Part shown: one piece after another, positions 16,279 through 24,495 of the stretch | Position numbering within the stretch: the stretch's first letter is position 1 | Layout: every line of letters starts with the position of its first letter | Made by a program: the position numbers and the translations under genes | Assembly: GCA_965218235.1 (NCBI GenBank) | Contig: OZ244596.1 | Location: 1-64,000 of the forward strand | DNA length: 64,000 bases | Direction of reading: 5' to 3' | From: CADCWK01 sp965218235 | GTDB taxonomy: Bacteria > Chloroflexota > Chloroflexia > Thermomicrobiales > UBA6265 | Notes under the pieces: generated by a model | What the model was told of the DNA's origin: nothing | Database searches by the model: none | The model's input: the letters and a program-made list of their open reading frames with translations, nothing else

Positions 16279-18216
16279 ATGGCAAATACGGTACAGGGAG
16301 GCGTTCGCCGAGGCGGACCGGGCGGTCGCGGCGGTGGACGAGGTCCGGGTGGCCGTGGTGGCCGGGGCGGTCGCGGTGGCAGCGCCCGGACAGTGGCGCT
16401 GCGCCGGCAGGCACCGGTCGAGCGTCATCCCGTCGGGCTCGCGCCGGTCATGGCGGTCAAGGATCTCGGTGAGCTGCTCGACGTCAACCCGGTCGAGGTG
16501 GTCAAGGAGCTGATGAAGGTCGGCATCATGGCCAACGTCAACCAGCAGATCGACTACGAGACGGCCAACAAGGTCGCGACGGCCCTCGGCTGGGAGACCT
16601 TCGAGGAGTCCCAGGAGATAGTCCTCGGCCAGAACGGCGACTTCGAGAAGCGCAAGGAACAGGCCGACGCCGACCCGGAGTCGATGCCGCGTCCACCGGT
16701 CGTCACCATCATGGGCCATGTCGACCACGGCAAGACCTCGCTCCTCGACGCCGTGCGGTCCGCCAAGGTCGCCCAGGGTGAAGCCGGCGGCATCACGCAG
16801 CACATCGGCGCCTATCAGGTCGAGAATCACGGTCGCAAGATCACGTTCCTCGACACCCCGGGCCACGAAGCGTTTACCGCCATGCGTTCCCGCGGGGCGC
16901 AGATGACCGATGTCGCGATCCTCGTTGTCGCGGCGGACGATGGCCTGATGCCGACAACGCGCGAGGCCATCGCCCACATCAAGTCTGCCCACGTGCCTAT
17001 GGTCGTGGCGGTCAACAAGATCGACCTGCCGTCGGCCAATGTCGACCGGGTCAAGCAGCAGTTGAGCGACTTTGGCGTGATGCCCGAGGAGTGGGGCGGC
17101 GAGGTCCCGTTCGTCGAGGTCTCCGCCAAGGAGAAGCTCGGGCTGGACGACCTGCTCGAAGTCATCCTGCTCGTCGCCGACGTCAATGAGCTCAAGGCCA
17201 ACCCCCACCGGCCCGCCTCCGGGACGGTGATCGAGGCCCGGATCGACAAGAACCGTGGTCCGATCGCGACGGTCCTGGTCCAGCAGGGCACATTGAATCT
17301 GCGCGACGTCATCGTCGCCGGTTCGACCTACGGCCGGATCAAGGCGATGTTCGACGACCGGGGCCGCAAGCCCCGCCGGGCCGAGCCGAGCATGCCGGTC
17401 GAGGTCCTCGGTCTACTGGACGTCCCACAGGCCGGCGACACCTTCGAGTTCTACGAGGACGAGAAGACGGCCCGGACGGTCGCCGAGCAGCGGCTGGCGC
17501 AGCAGCGGATCACCAACCTGACCGAGAACCGGCCGACCCGGCTGAACGATCTGTACAACCAGATGCAGGAAGGCGCCTCCGCCGAGATGCGCGTCATCCT
17601 CAAGGCCGACGTCAGCGGCTCGCTTGGGGCGATTCAAACAGCACTTCTCAAGCTCAACGAGGATGTGACGCAGGGTGTCCACCTTACAGTCCTCTACTCC
17701 GGGACCGGTGGCATCAGCGACTCAGACGTCAGCCTCGCTTCGGCGACTGACGCGTCGATCATCGGCTTCAACGTCCGGCCGGACGCGGCCGCCAATCGCG
17801 CCGCCGAGACCGCCGGGGTCGATATTCGGTTCTACAGCGTCATCTACAATCTGCTCGACGAGGTCCGTCTCGCTATGACGGGTCTGCTCGCGCCGGTCTA
17901 CGAGGACGTCACGGACGGCTATGCCGAAGTGCGCGACACGTTCAAGCTGCCGAACGGCGACGTTGTCGCCGGTGCGTATGTGCTGGACGGCAAGATCCTG
18001 CGGAGCAGCAAGGCGCGCGTTCTCCGGGGCGGTGTCTTCCTCCACGAGGGCAGTGTGCGGTCGCTACGGCGCTTCAAGGACGATGTCCGAGAGGTCGCCG
18101 CCGGCTACGAGTGCGGTCTCGGTCTGGAGAGCTTCAACGACCTCCAGGTCAGCGACCAGATCGAGTTCTACCACCGCCAGGAAGTCGCCCGCGTCCCGGT
18201 TGGTGGGCGCCGGTAG
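16279..18216 (+). CDS. infB: translation initiation factor IF-2
   Basis: A 645-aa GTPase that brings fMet-tRNA to the 30S subunit and promotes subunit joining. The N-terminal region is short and strongly RGG/Gly-rich (residues 7-36). Then come the IF2_N segment (VMAVKDLGELLDVNPVEVVK) and the G domain: GHVDHGKT, DTPGHEAF, NKID and the SAK loop. Domain II follows, and the C-terminal fMet-tRNA-binding domain ends at VARVPVGGRR. The N-terminal part is much smaller than in E. coli, as in many high-GC lineages. It starts directly after the ylxR stop. Confidence 0.98.
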   Translation: MANTVQGGVRRGGPGGRGGGRGPGGRGGRGGRGGSARTVALRRQAPVERHPVGLAPVMAVKDLGELLDVNPVEVVKELMKVGIMANVNQQIDYETANKVATALGWETFEESQEIVLGQNGDFEKRKEQADADPESMPRPPVVTIMGHVDHGKTSLLDAVRSAKVAQGEAGGITQHIGAYQVENHGRKITFLDTPGHEAFTAMRSRGAQMTDVAILVVAADDGLMPTTREAIAHIKSAHVPMVVAVNKIDLPSANVDRVKQQLSDFGVMPEEWGGEVPFVEVSAKEKLGLDDLLEVILLVADVNELKANPHRPASGTVIEARIDKNRGPIATVLVQQGTLNLRDVIVAGSTYGRIKAMFDDRGRKPRRAEPSMPVEVLGLLDVPQAGDTFEFYEDEKTARTVAEQRLAQQRITNLTENRPTRLNDLYNQMQEGASAEMRVILKADVSGSLGAIQTALLKLNEDVTQGVHLTVLYSGTGGISDSDVSLASATDASIIGFNVRPDAAANRAAETAGVDIRFYSVIYNLLDEVRLAMTGLLAPVYEDVTDGYAEVRDTFKLPNGDVVAGAYVLDGKILRSSKARVLRGGVFLHEGSVRSLRRFKDDVREVAAGYECGLGLESFNDLQVSDQIEFYHRQEVARVPVGGRR

Positions 18217-18282
18217 CGTGACGTTGCGGCGGGAGGACCCGGCCAGCTCAGCTGGTTCCTCTCGCCGCTGGGCAGGAAAGAC

Positions 18283-18705
18283 ATGAGCCGCCGGACGCTT
18301 CAGGTTGCTGAGCTCCTCCGAGAGGAGCTCAGCGACATCATTCGCCGCGAGGTCAGTGACCCACGGGTCGGGTTCTTCAGCATCACCGACGTCGAGGTGA
18401 CGCAGGACCTGCGCTCGGCGAAGGTTTACGTCAGTGTGCTCGGCTCCGAGAAGGAGCGTGACGACACGTTGACCGCGCTCCGGTCCGCAGCGTCGTTCAT
18501 CCGCTTCCACCTGAAGCCCCGGCTCAGGACCCACAGCATTCCCGACCTCGAGTTCCGGGGGGACCGGTCGATGGAGCATGCCGACCAGATCGCCCGGGCG
18601 ATCAATACCCTCCACGAGCGCGATGCGGCCCGTCCAGCGGCCATTCCCACCGATGTCGAGCCGCGAATTCCCGAGGCCAAGACCGCCGATGGCGAAGGGC
18701 GCTAG
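18283..18705 (+). CDS. rbfA: 30S ribosome-binding factor A
   Basis: A 140-aa KH-fold factor that matures the 5' end of 16S rRNA. Family marks are VAELLREELSDIIRREVSDPR, ITDVEVTQDLRSAKVYVSVLG and RLRTHSIPDLEFRGDRSMEHA. The last 25 residues form a polar tail. AGGAAAG lies upstream of the ATG. It follows infB by 66 bp, and its stop lies 1 nt before the preferred start of the DHH gene. Confidence 0.96.
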   Translation: MSRRTLQVAELLREELSDIIRREVSDPRVGFFSITDVEVTQDLRSAKVYVSVLGSEKERDDTLTALRSAASFIRFHLKPRLRTHSIPDLEFRGDRSMEHADQIARAINTLHERDAARPAAIPTDVEPRIPEAKTADGEGR

Positions 18706-18706
18706 C

Positions 18707-19744
18707 GTGGTCGAACAGGTGGCGTCCGCCCCGTGGTCGATCGATCAGGCCGTCGCCGATGAGGCGCTCGCCCTCCTTCGGACCGCGAAGCGTGTGCTGA
18801 TTCCCACCCATCAGAACGTCGACGCCGACGCGCTCGCATCGGCGATCGCGCTCTGCGTTGCCCTCGAGCGGGTTGGCGTCGAAGCGCTTCCCATCATCAG
18901 CGACGGCAACCTCCCGCACAGCCTGACGTTCCTGCCGTTCCTCGACCGGGTTCTGATCTACGGACAGGACGAGGTGCCGGGGTTCGACGTCCTCTGCCTG
19001 GCCGACTCTTCGGACCGGCGCCGGCTCGGCTCACTCCAGACCGATCATCCCGACTGGTTCGATGGGTCGATCCCGATGGTCAACATCGACCATCACGTCA
19101 CGAACGACCGATTCGGCAACATCAACATCGTCTTCTCCGAGGCGGCCTCGACGTCCGAGATCATTGCCGAGCTGATCCGGGCCTGGGACGTGCCGCTTAG
19201 CCAACCGATCGCCCAGTGCCTGCTGGCCGGGATCTATGGCGACACGCTTGGACTCAGGACCTCCGCGACGACGTCGCGAACCATGCGGACGGCCGCCGAT
19301 CTGGTCGACGCCGGGGCCAACCCGGAGCCGATCGTCGACGGCCTGTTCCGGGTCAAGCCGCGGTCGAGCGTCTGTCTCTGGGAACACGCGCTCCGCGAGG
19401 TGGAGTGGACCGGCGCGGTGATCTGGACGGCGCTGACCGAGCCGATGTTCAAGGCCTGCGGGGCGGTCTCCAGCGAGGCCGAGGGGCTCGTCAACTTCCT
19501 GCTCGGCACCGAGGGCTCGCTGGTCGCGGCCATCCTGTTCGCCAACGACACCGGCTGGCGGGTGAGCCTCCGGAGCCTCCCGCCTGATGTCGATGTCGCG
19601 GCGATCGCGGCCGAGTTTGGCGGCGGCGGCCACCCCCGGGCGGCCGGCTGCACGATCGTCGGCGGAATCGAGGAGCGGCAACGGTTCCTCCAGCGCGTCT
19701 CGGACGCAGCGACCACGTCGCATGCCCCATCGGCGCAGCGGTAG
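18707..19744 (+). CDS. DHH/DHHA1 phosphoesterase, NrnA-like
   Basis: A 345-aa DHH-superfamily phosphoesterase, probably a nanoRNase/pAp phosphatase (NrnA) that degrades 2-5 nt RNAs or cleaves cyclic dinucleotide products. Motif I is THQNVDADALASAIAL, with VLCLADSSDRRR, the DHH motif in VNIDHHVTND, then DTLGLRTSATTSRT, and the DHHA1 motif FGGGGHPRAAGC near the C-terminus. The start is probably GTG 18707, with AAGGG 7 nt upstream; ATG 18689, inside rbfA, would add six residues. Its position between rbfA and truB is conserved in many bacteria. Confidence 0.9.
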   Translation: MVEQVASAPWSIDQAVADEALALLRTAKRVLIPTHQNVDADALASAIALCVALERVGVEALPIISDGNLPHSLTFLPFLDRVLIYGQDEVPGFDVLCLADSSDRRRLGSLQTDHPDWFDGSIPMVNIDHHVTNDRFGNINIVFSEAASTSEIIAELIRAWDVPLSQPIAQCLLAGIYGDTLGLRTSATTSRTMRTAADLVDAGANPEPIVDGLFRVKPRSSVCLWEHALREVEWTGAVIWTALTEPMFKACGAVSSEAEGLVNFLLGTEGSLVAAILFANDTGWRVSLRSLPPDVDVAAIAAEFGGGGHPRAAGCTIVGGIEERQRFLQRVSDAATTSHAPSAQR

Positions 19745-19747
19745 CCG

Positions 19748-20674
19748 ATGGCTCGCGGGCGTCGGGTAACGAACGGTCTTCTTCACGGGATCATCATCGT
19801 CGACAAGCCCGCTGGCTGGACCAGCCATGACGTCGTCGGGCGCATTCGCCGGCTGACCCGTGAGCGTCGCGTCGGTCATGCCGGCACGCTCGATCCCGCC
19901 GCGACGGGCGTCCTGCCGGTGCTCGTCGGTGACGCCACCAAGGTGGTCGAGTTCCTCTCCGACGCCGACAAGGGCTACCTCGCCGAGATCACGCTGGGGG
20001 TGGAGACGGACTCGTACGACCTCGATGGCGTCGTTACCTCGATCTGGTCCGGCGAACTTCCCGATCGGGCGACCATCGAGGCCGCCGCGGATGCATTCCG
20101 GGGGCCGATCCAGCAGCTGCCGCCCATGCACTCGGCGATCCGGATCGACGGCAAGCGGCTCTACGAGGCCGCCCGGCGTGGCGAAACCGTCGAGCGGCAG
20201 CTTCGTCCTGTTACGATCCATCGGCTGTCCATCGTCCGCTGGGAAACGCCCGTCCTGACCGTCGAGATCGACTGCGGCAAAGGGACCTACATCCGCTCCC
20301 TCGCGCACGACATCGGACAGCGACTTGGAACTGGGGCGTTTCTCAGCAATCTCGTTCGGACCTGGACCGGTCCGTTCGGTATCGAAGAGGCATGGACAAT
20401 GACTGACCTCGAGCAGGCACTCAGCGATGACCCGGTCACCGAATGGGAATCGATGGCCGTCCATCCGGACGTGATCGTGCAGGGGTGGCCAGTGGTCGTC
20501 CTCGATTCCATGAGACGAGACGACTGGCTCCAGGGCCGGATCGTCGCCGGGTCCGCCGATCCGGATGCCAGCGGCGTCAGGGTCTATGACAGCAACGGTA
20601 ACTGGCTCGGGATCGGGCATGGTTCCGGGCAGGGTCTCAGGCCATGGAAGGTCACACGCAATGACGGCATCTGA
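19748..20674 (+). CDS. truB: tRNA pseudouridine(55) synthase
   Basis: A 308-aa enzyme that makes pseudouridine 55 in the T-loop of all elongator tRNAs. The catalytic Asp lies in RRVGHAGTLDPAATGVLPV, after the DKPAGWTSHDVV start. GKRLYEAARRGETVER, DCGKGTYIRSLAHDIG and a C-terminal PUA-like region (VVVLDSMRRDDWLQGRIV) complete the family layout. The ATG lies 3 nt after the DHH stop with a poor ribosome-binding site, suggesting coupling. The 3' end overlaps ribF by 14 nt. Confidence 0.97.
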   Translation: MARGRRVTNGLLHGIIIVDKPAGWTSHDVVGRIRRLTRERRVGHAGTLDPAATGVLPVLVGDATKVVEFLSDADKGYLAEITLGVETDSYDLDGVVTSIWSGELPDRATIEAAADAFRGPIQQLPPMHSAIRIDGKRLYEAARRGETVERQLRPVTIHRLSIVRWETPVLTVEIDCGKGTYIRSLAHDIGQRLGTGAFLSNLVRTWTGPFGIEEAWTMTDLEQALSDDPVTEWESMAVHPDVIVQGWPVVVLDSMRRDDWLQGRIVAGSADPDASGVRVYDSNGNWLGIGHGSGQGLRPWKVTRNDGI

Positions 20675-21665
20675 TCGGCACGGAGAACGGCCCACCCCGG
20701 CCCTGACCGGCCTTGAGCAAATCCGGCGCGTGCCGCGGGTCATCACCCTCGGAACATTCGATGGCGTCCACCGTGGGCATCAGTTCCTGATCGACGCCAC
20801 CATCGGGCGTGCCGCCGAGCTTGGCTTGCCGTCACTGGCGCTGACCTTCGAGCCGATCCCGGCGATGGTCCTCCGGCCCGGTGCGTTTCCGGGCCGGCTC
20901 TGCTCCGCGGCCGAGAAGATCGAGAGGATCGGAGTTCGCGGTCTCGACGAGATCTGCGTCATCCCGTTCAGCCGGGACTTCTCGGAGCGAACGGCGGAGG
21001 ATTTCATCGCCGAACTGGTCGAGCGATCCGCGCCGGTCGAGATCCTGGTCGGCGAGGCGTTCGCCCTGGGACGGGGACGGGACGGGGACGTTGCCCGGCT
21101 CACCGCACTCGGCCGCGAGCACGGATATACGCTGCGAGCGGTGCCGCGGATCAGCGACGGCGACGAGATCATTAGCAGCTCGGCGATCCGGCAGGCAATC
21201 GTGCAGGGTCGGCCCGAGAAGGCAACGCACTTCCTTGGCCGGCCGTTCCGCGTCACCGGACCGGTCATCCATAGTTCCCACTACGGTCGACAGATTGGCT
21301 TCCCGACGGCCAACGTGATGCCGCCGGGTGACCTCGTCCCGGTTGCCGATGGAATCTATGCCAGCTTGGCCTGGGTACCAGGGGAGCCGGGGCCGCGTCA
21401 GGCGATGACCTACGTCGGGACCCGGCCGACGGTCAACACCGGCGTCCGGCAGATCGAGACCCATCTGCTCGACTTCGACGGCGACCTCTACGGGTACACC
21501 CTGGGCGTCGACCTGCTCCACCGGCTACGGCCCGACCAGCACTACCCGACTGTCGCCGAGATGATCGAACAGCTTCGGTTCGACGAGGTGGCGACGAGGG
21601 AGTATCTCGCGTCTCATGCCGCCGAAACTGCTATACTTGATAGAACAAACGAATTCTCAAGTTGA
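20661..21665 (+). CDS. ribF: bifunctional riboflavin kinase / FAD synthetase
   Basis: A 334-aa enzyme that phosphorylates riboflavin to FMN and adenylates FMN to FAD. The N-terminal nucleotidyltransferase domain has ITLGTFDGVHRGHQ and EIISSSAIRQAI. The C-terminal kinase domain has GRPFRVTGPVIHSSHYGRQI, GFPTANV and an ETHLLDFDGDLYG segment. The ATG at 20661 lies inside truB (14-nt overlap) with GAAGG about 9 nt upstream. The infC promoter is embedded in its last codons. Confidence 0.96.
   Translation: MTASDRHGERPTPALTGLEQIRRVPRVITLGTFDGVHRGHQFLIDATIGRAAELGLPSLALTFEPIPAMVLRPGAFPGRLCSAAEKIERIGVRGLDEICVIPFSRDFSERTAEDFIAELVERSAPVEILVGEAFALGRGRDGDVARLTALGREHGYTLRAVPRISDGDEIISSSAIRQAIVQGRPEKATHFLGRPFRVTGPVIHSSHYGRQIGFPTANVMPPGDLVPVADGIYASLAWVPGEPGPRQAMTYVGTRPTVNTGVRQIETHLLDFDGDLYGYTLGVDLLHRLRPDQHYPTVAEMIEQLRFDEVATREYLASHAAETAILDRTNEFSS
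21629..21637 (+). promoter_or_regulatory. extended -10 promoter of infC-rpmI-rplT
   Basis: TGCTATACT, an extended -10 near consensus, lies inside the 3' end of ribF. It resembles the TGCTATAAT before nusA. Transcription would begin near 21644, about 145 nt before infC. No -35 is evident. Confidence 0.55.
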
Positions 21666-21715
21666 CCCGCAACAGCGCGAATGGTATCGTTCGTCGGACG
21701 ACCCCAGTCGCCGTG

Positions 21716-21745
21716 AACGCTCGGTCGAATGACCGGCGTTTTTTT
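21716..21745 (+). terminator. intrinsic terminator / attenuator in the infC leader
   Basis: A 10-bp stem (21716-21726 with 21731-21740, one bulged T at 21721) with loop GAAT is followed by seven T (21739-21745). It ends the ribF transcript and also lies about 70-100 nt into the predicted infC transcript, so it could attenuate infC-rpmI-rplT. Confidence 0.85.
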
Positions 21746-21777
21746 GTTGCTCGGCAAACTTGGGACAAAGATGTGCC

Positions 21778-21792
21778 AGGAGGCAAACAATA
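21778..21792 (+). promoter_or_regulatory. infC ribosome-binding site with ATA start codon
   Basis: A perfect AGGAGG (21778-21783) is followed by 6 nt and then ATA (21790-21792), in frame with the IF3 coding sequence. No ATG, GTG or TTG lies at proper spacing; the in-frame TTG at 21805 and GTG at 21817 are 21 and 33 nt from the Shine-Dalgarno sequence. Confidence 0.8.
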
Positions 21793-22611
21793 ACCAGACC
21801 AACATTGACTCCACGAGTGAATGAGCGTATCCGGATCCGCGAGGTCCGGGTCATCGATGAGGAAGGCGAGCAGCTCGGTATTCTACCGACGCGAGAAGCC
21901 CTCGATCTGGCGCGCGCTCGTGGCGTCGACCTCGTCGAAGTCGCGCCCAACGCTGTTCCACCGGTCTGTCGCATGATGGATTACGGGAAGTTCCGGTACG
22001 AACAGAGCCGGAGAGAGCGTGAGTCGCGCAAGAACCAGCATGTCGTCGAACTGAAAGAGATTCGCATCCAGCCGAAGATCGGGGATCACGATCTGGAAAC
22101 CAAGTCCCGGCAGGCGGCGAAGTTCCTCGATGCGGGCGACAAGGTCAAGTTCACCGTTCGCTTTCGGGGGCGCGAGATGGCGCACCCTGACATCGGCAAG
22201 GGACTGCTTGACGAACTCTGGGAGATGCTGAAGACGCAGGCCACCATGGAACTGACGCCGAAGATGGAGGGACGGACGATGATCATGCATCTCGCCCCGA
22301 TCAAGGCCAAGCAGAGCATGGCGGAGCGTGAGTCCGGTCGCGAGGAGCGTTCAGCGGCGAAGGGATCGGACGATCAGCGGGAAGAGGGTTCGGCAATGGC
22401 CGAGGCCCTGCGCATCGCGACCGAGAGAGGCGAGGAATCACGTGGCCAAGCAGAAGCTCAAGACGCACAAGGGCGCGGCGCGCCGGTTCAAGGTAACGGG
22501 GACCGGCCTGATCATGCGGACCAAGCACCACAAGAGTCACCTTCGGCGCAAGAAGTCCATGCGGATCAAGCGCCAGTTCGACCGGATGTTGCCACTCAGC
22601 AGCAGCGATGA
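21790..22611 (+). CDS. infC: translation initiation factor IF-3 with C-terminal extension
   Basis: About 273 aa starting at ATA 21790. The IF3 core is complete: NERIRIREVRVIDEEGEQLG, VEVAPNAVPPVCRMMDYGKF, the lysine-rich linker (SRKNQHVVELKEIRIQPKI), then KVKFTVRFRGREMAHP and EGRTMIMHLAPIKAKQ. IF3 keeps the initiator tRNA and start codon accurate and keeps subunits apart. Normal IF3 ends near LAPIKAKQ; here the frame runs on for about 95 polar Glu/Gln/Arg-rich residues and overlaps rpmI by 170 nt in another frame. IF3 rejects non-AUG starts, so an ATA start allows autoregulation. Confidence 0.95.
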   Translation: MTRPTLTPRVNERIRIREVRVIDEEGEQLGILPTREALDLARARGVDLVEVAPNAVPPVCRMMDYGKFRYEQSRRERESRKNQHVVELKEIRIQPKIGDHDLETKSRQAAKFLDAGDKVKFTVRFRGREMAHPDIGKGLLDELWEMLKTQATMELTPKMEGRTMIMHLAPIKAKQSMAERESGREERSAAKGSDDQREEGSAMAEALRIATERGEESRGQAEAQDAQGRGAPVQGNGDRPDHADQAPQESPSAQEVHADQAPVRPDVATQQQR

Positions 22612-22651
22612 GAAGCGCGTCCGCCGCATGATCCCGTACGGGCTCGACTAG
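22442..22651 (+). CDS. rpmI: 50S ribosomal protein L35
   Basis: A 69-aa ribosomal protein with the family sequence KQKLKTHKGAARRFKVTGTG, then KHHKSHLRRKKSMRIKRQ and RRMIPYGLD at the end. The start is GTG at 22442, preceded by GAGGAATCAC. The first 170 nt are also read in another frame as the tail of infC, an unusually long same-strand overlap. The order infC-rpmI-rplT is universal. Confidence 0.97.
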   Translation: MAKQKLKTHKGAARRFKVTGTGLIMRTKHHKSHLRRKKSMRIKRQFDRMLPLSSSDEKRVRRMIPYGLD

Positions 22652-22720
22652 CTTCCGACCATTGCCCTTCGATTGGCCGCAGGACCTGGTGGCGGCCGGC
22701 CCAACACCTAGGAGAACGAC

Positions 22721-23077
22721 ATGGCACGAGTCAAGCGCGGCGTGACCTCACACCGCCGCCACAAGAGCGTCATTGCGCAGGTGAAGGGTCACCGCGCGAC
22801 CAACCGGCGCCTGTTCAAGCGCGCTCATGAGTCGATGATGCATGCGCTGCGGTACGCGTATCGCGACCGCCGCAATCGCAAGCGAGATATGCGCCGGCTC
22901 TGGATCATTCGGATCAACGCCGCCGCCCGTCAAAACGGCCTGAGCTACAGCCGCATGATCCACGGCCTGGCCCTGGCCGGCATCGCCGTCGACCGGAAGA
23001 TCCTCGCCGACCTCGCCGTCCGTGACGCCGCCGCCTTCAGCGCGGTCGTCGATCGTGCCCGGGCGGAACTCCCATAG
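22721..23077 (+). CDS. rplT: 50S ribosomal protein L20
   Basis: A 118-aa ribosomal protein needed early in 50S assembly. It has ARVKRGVTSHRRHKSVIAQV, KRAHESMMHALRYAYRDRRN, RKRDMRRLWIIRINAAAR and NGLSYSRMIHGLALAGIAV, the full L20 pattern. AGGAG lies upstream of the ATG. In other bacteria L20 represses its own operon through leader or intergenic RNA, making it a candidate for acting on the infC leader structure here. Confidence 0.98.
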   Translation: MARVKRGVTSHRRHKSVIAQVKGHRATNRRLFKRAHESMMHALRYAYRDRRNRKRDMRRLWIIRINAAARQNGLSYSRMIHGLALAGIAVDRKILADLAVRDAAAFSAVVDRARAELP

Positions 23078-23114
23078 CGGGACATCGGACCGGCTCATCA
23101 GACTCAATGCAGCC

Positions 23115-23143
23115 GAGGCCGCCGGATGACCTCCGGCGGCCTC
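23115..23143 (+). terminator. GC-rich hairpin after rplT
   Basis: A 12-bp perfect stem (23115-23126 with 23132-23143) with a 5-nt loop lies 38 bp past the rplT stop. No T-run follows, so termination would be weak. It argues against starting the methyltransferase at the in-frame ATG 23107. Confidence 0.55.
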
Positions 23144-23163
23144 AGCATGTCCGGGACCACGAG

Positions 23164-23955
23164 GTGATTGCCTCAGCTGGCAACCAGACGGTCCGGCTGC
23201 TTCGCAGCCTTGGGCGACGCAAGGGCCGCGAGGAGTCCGGGTTCTTCGTCGTCGAGGGTGAGCGTGGCGTTACTGACGCGCTAGAAGCCGGGGCCGAGCC
23301 GTACGCGATCGTGCTCCGGGAGGGCTTCGTCTCCGGGTCCGCGGTGCTCGAGACGGCCCTGGCGGTGGGTGACAAGCGCGTCCGGGTCCTCGAATCCGCG
23401 TTGTTCGAGACGGTTACCGATACCGTTCACCCGCAGGGCATTCTGGCCATTCTTCCCATTCCGGTAATCCGGATCCTCCCTGAGGTAGCGACCCTCGTCG
23501 TCCTGCTTGATGGGATCCGCGATCCCGGCAACATGGGAACGCTACTCCGCTCGAGCGCGGCCGCCGGAGCCGATGCGTTCGTGATCGGCGAAGGTTCGGT
23601 CGACGGCTGGAACCCCAAGGTCGTTCGGGCCGCGATGGGCGCTCACTTCCGTGTTCCTGTGCTCCCGGCCAGGGCAATCGAAGCGGGCCGACTCGAAACC
23701 ATTGGCATCCGGGCTATCGCCGACGCTGGAGCTGACCTGGACTACGATCAGGCGGACTGGTCCGGGCCGGTCCTCCTGATCGTCGGCTCCGAGGCGGACG
23801 GGCCAGGCGCCGCGAGTCGCGCCATGGCGAACCGAGTGGTCTCGATTCCGATGGCGGCCGGCGTCGAATCGCTCAACGCTGCCATTGCCGGGTCGGTGAT
23901 CCTGTTCGAAATTGCCCGCCAGCGGCGCTCTGGCAGCCGACGTGCGAAGAAATAG
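23164..23955 (+). CDS. TrmH/SpoU family RNA 2'-O-methyltransferase
   Basis: About 263 aa, a SPOUT-fold methyltransferase acting on rRNA or tRNA ribose. The N-terminal substrate-binding domain begins SAGNQTVRLLRSLGRRKGRE and FFVVEGERGV. The knot domain has motif 1 DPGNMGTLLRSSAAAGADA, motif 2 IVGSEADGPG and motif 3 SIPMAAGVESLNAAIAGSV. Homology of the N-terminus and the hairpin at 23115-23143 favour GTG 23164 over ATG 23107. The exact target nucleotide is unknown. It follows rplT, a common arrangement, with pheST absent. Confidence 0.9.
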   Translation: MIASAGNQTVRLLRSLGRRKGREESGFFVVEGERGVTDALEAGAEPYAIVLREGFVSGSAVLETALAVGDKRVRVLESALFETVTDTVHPQGILAILPIPVIRILPEVATLVVLLDGIRDPGNMGTLLRSSAAAGADAFVIGEGSVDGWNPKVVRAAMGAHFRVPVLPARAIEAGRLETIGIRAIADAGADLDYDQADWSGPVLLIVGSEADGPGAASRAMANRVVSIPMAAGVESLNAAIAGSVILFEIARQRRSGSRRAKK

Positions 23956-24092
23956 TGCGTCAGCGGGCTGTTTTCGCTAAGCTACCCGCACGTCACACCC
24001 GGACGCGTGGCTTCTGGCCCGAGTACCGGGTGGTACAGACCGGCGACCGCCCGTTGGCCCGAATGGTGCCTACGAGGCGACACAGTCGATCG

Positions 24093-24106
24093 AGACCATT
24101 TGGTCT
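24093..24106. promoter_or_regulatory. short palindrome before the HU gene
   Basis: AGACCA and TGGTCT separated by TT form a 6-2-6 palindrome 21 nt before the HU ATG. It is operator-sized and could block transcription or initiation, but chance cannot be excluded. Confidence 0.3.
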
Positions 24107-24127
24107 AGCCATGTGTCAGGAGATGCA

Positions 24128-24442
24128 ATGCGTAAGCAGGATCTCGTCAAGAGCGTCGCGGAACAGGTCAATCTTTCCGAGGCGCAGACCAGCGCCGTCG
24201 TCTCGGCCGTCTTCAGCACCATCGAGAGGGCCCTGACGGACGATTCGGCGAAGGACGATGGCAGCCGGGAGGGGGTCGCGATCAGCGGCTTCGGATCGTT
24301 CAAGGTTGTCCATCGCCCGGCACGTGAGGGCCGCAACCCGCAGAGCGGCGCTCCGATGACGATCGGCGCCCGCAATAGCCCGACCTTCACGCCGGGCACC
24401 CAGCTCAAGCGCTCGGTCAATGGCGGTTCCGACGACGACTAA
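24128..24442 (+). CDS. HU-family DNA-binding protein
   Basis: A 104-aa nucleoid protein of the HU/IHF family. An N-terminal helical dimer part (RKQDLVKSVAEQVNLSEAQTSAVVSAV) is followed by the GFGSFKVVHRPAREGRNPQSG beta-arm signature. An acidic insertion (DDSAKDDGSREGV) between the helical part and first strand makes it slightly longer than the 90-aa norm. AGGAG lies 5 nt before the ATG at 24128. It is monocistronic and ends at a strong two-way terminator. Confidence 0.94.
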   Translation: MRKQDLVKSVAEQVNLSEAQTSAVVSAVFSTIERALTDDSAKDDGSREGVAISGFGSFKVVHRPAREGRNPQSGAPMTIGARNSPTFTPGTQLKRSVNGGSDDD

Positions 24443-24495
24443 CATTGACCTGGAAGCGAGTCAGTCGTCGCTGTTCGGGCGCTGACATCTGGTCG

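Noticed and set aside
19031..20746. 571-codon frame opposite the DHH and truB genes
   Set aside because: Spans two well-supported genes on the other strand; no recognisable domain.
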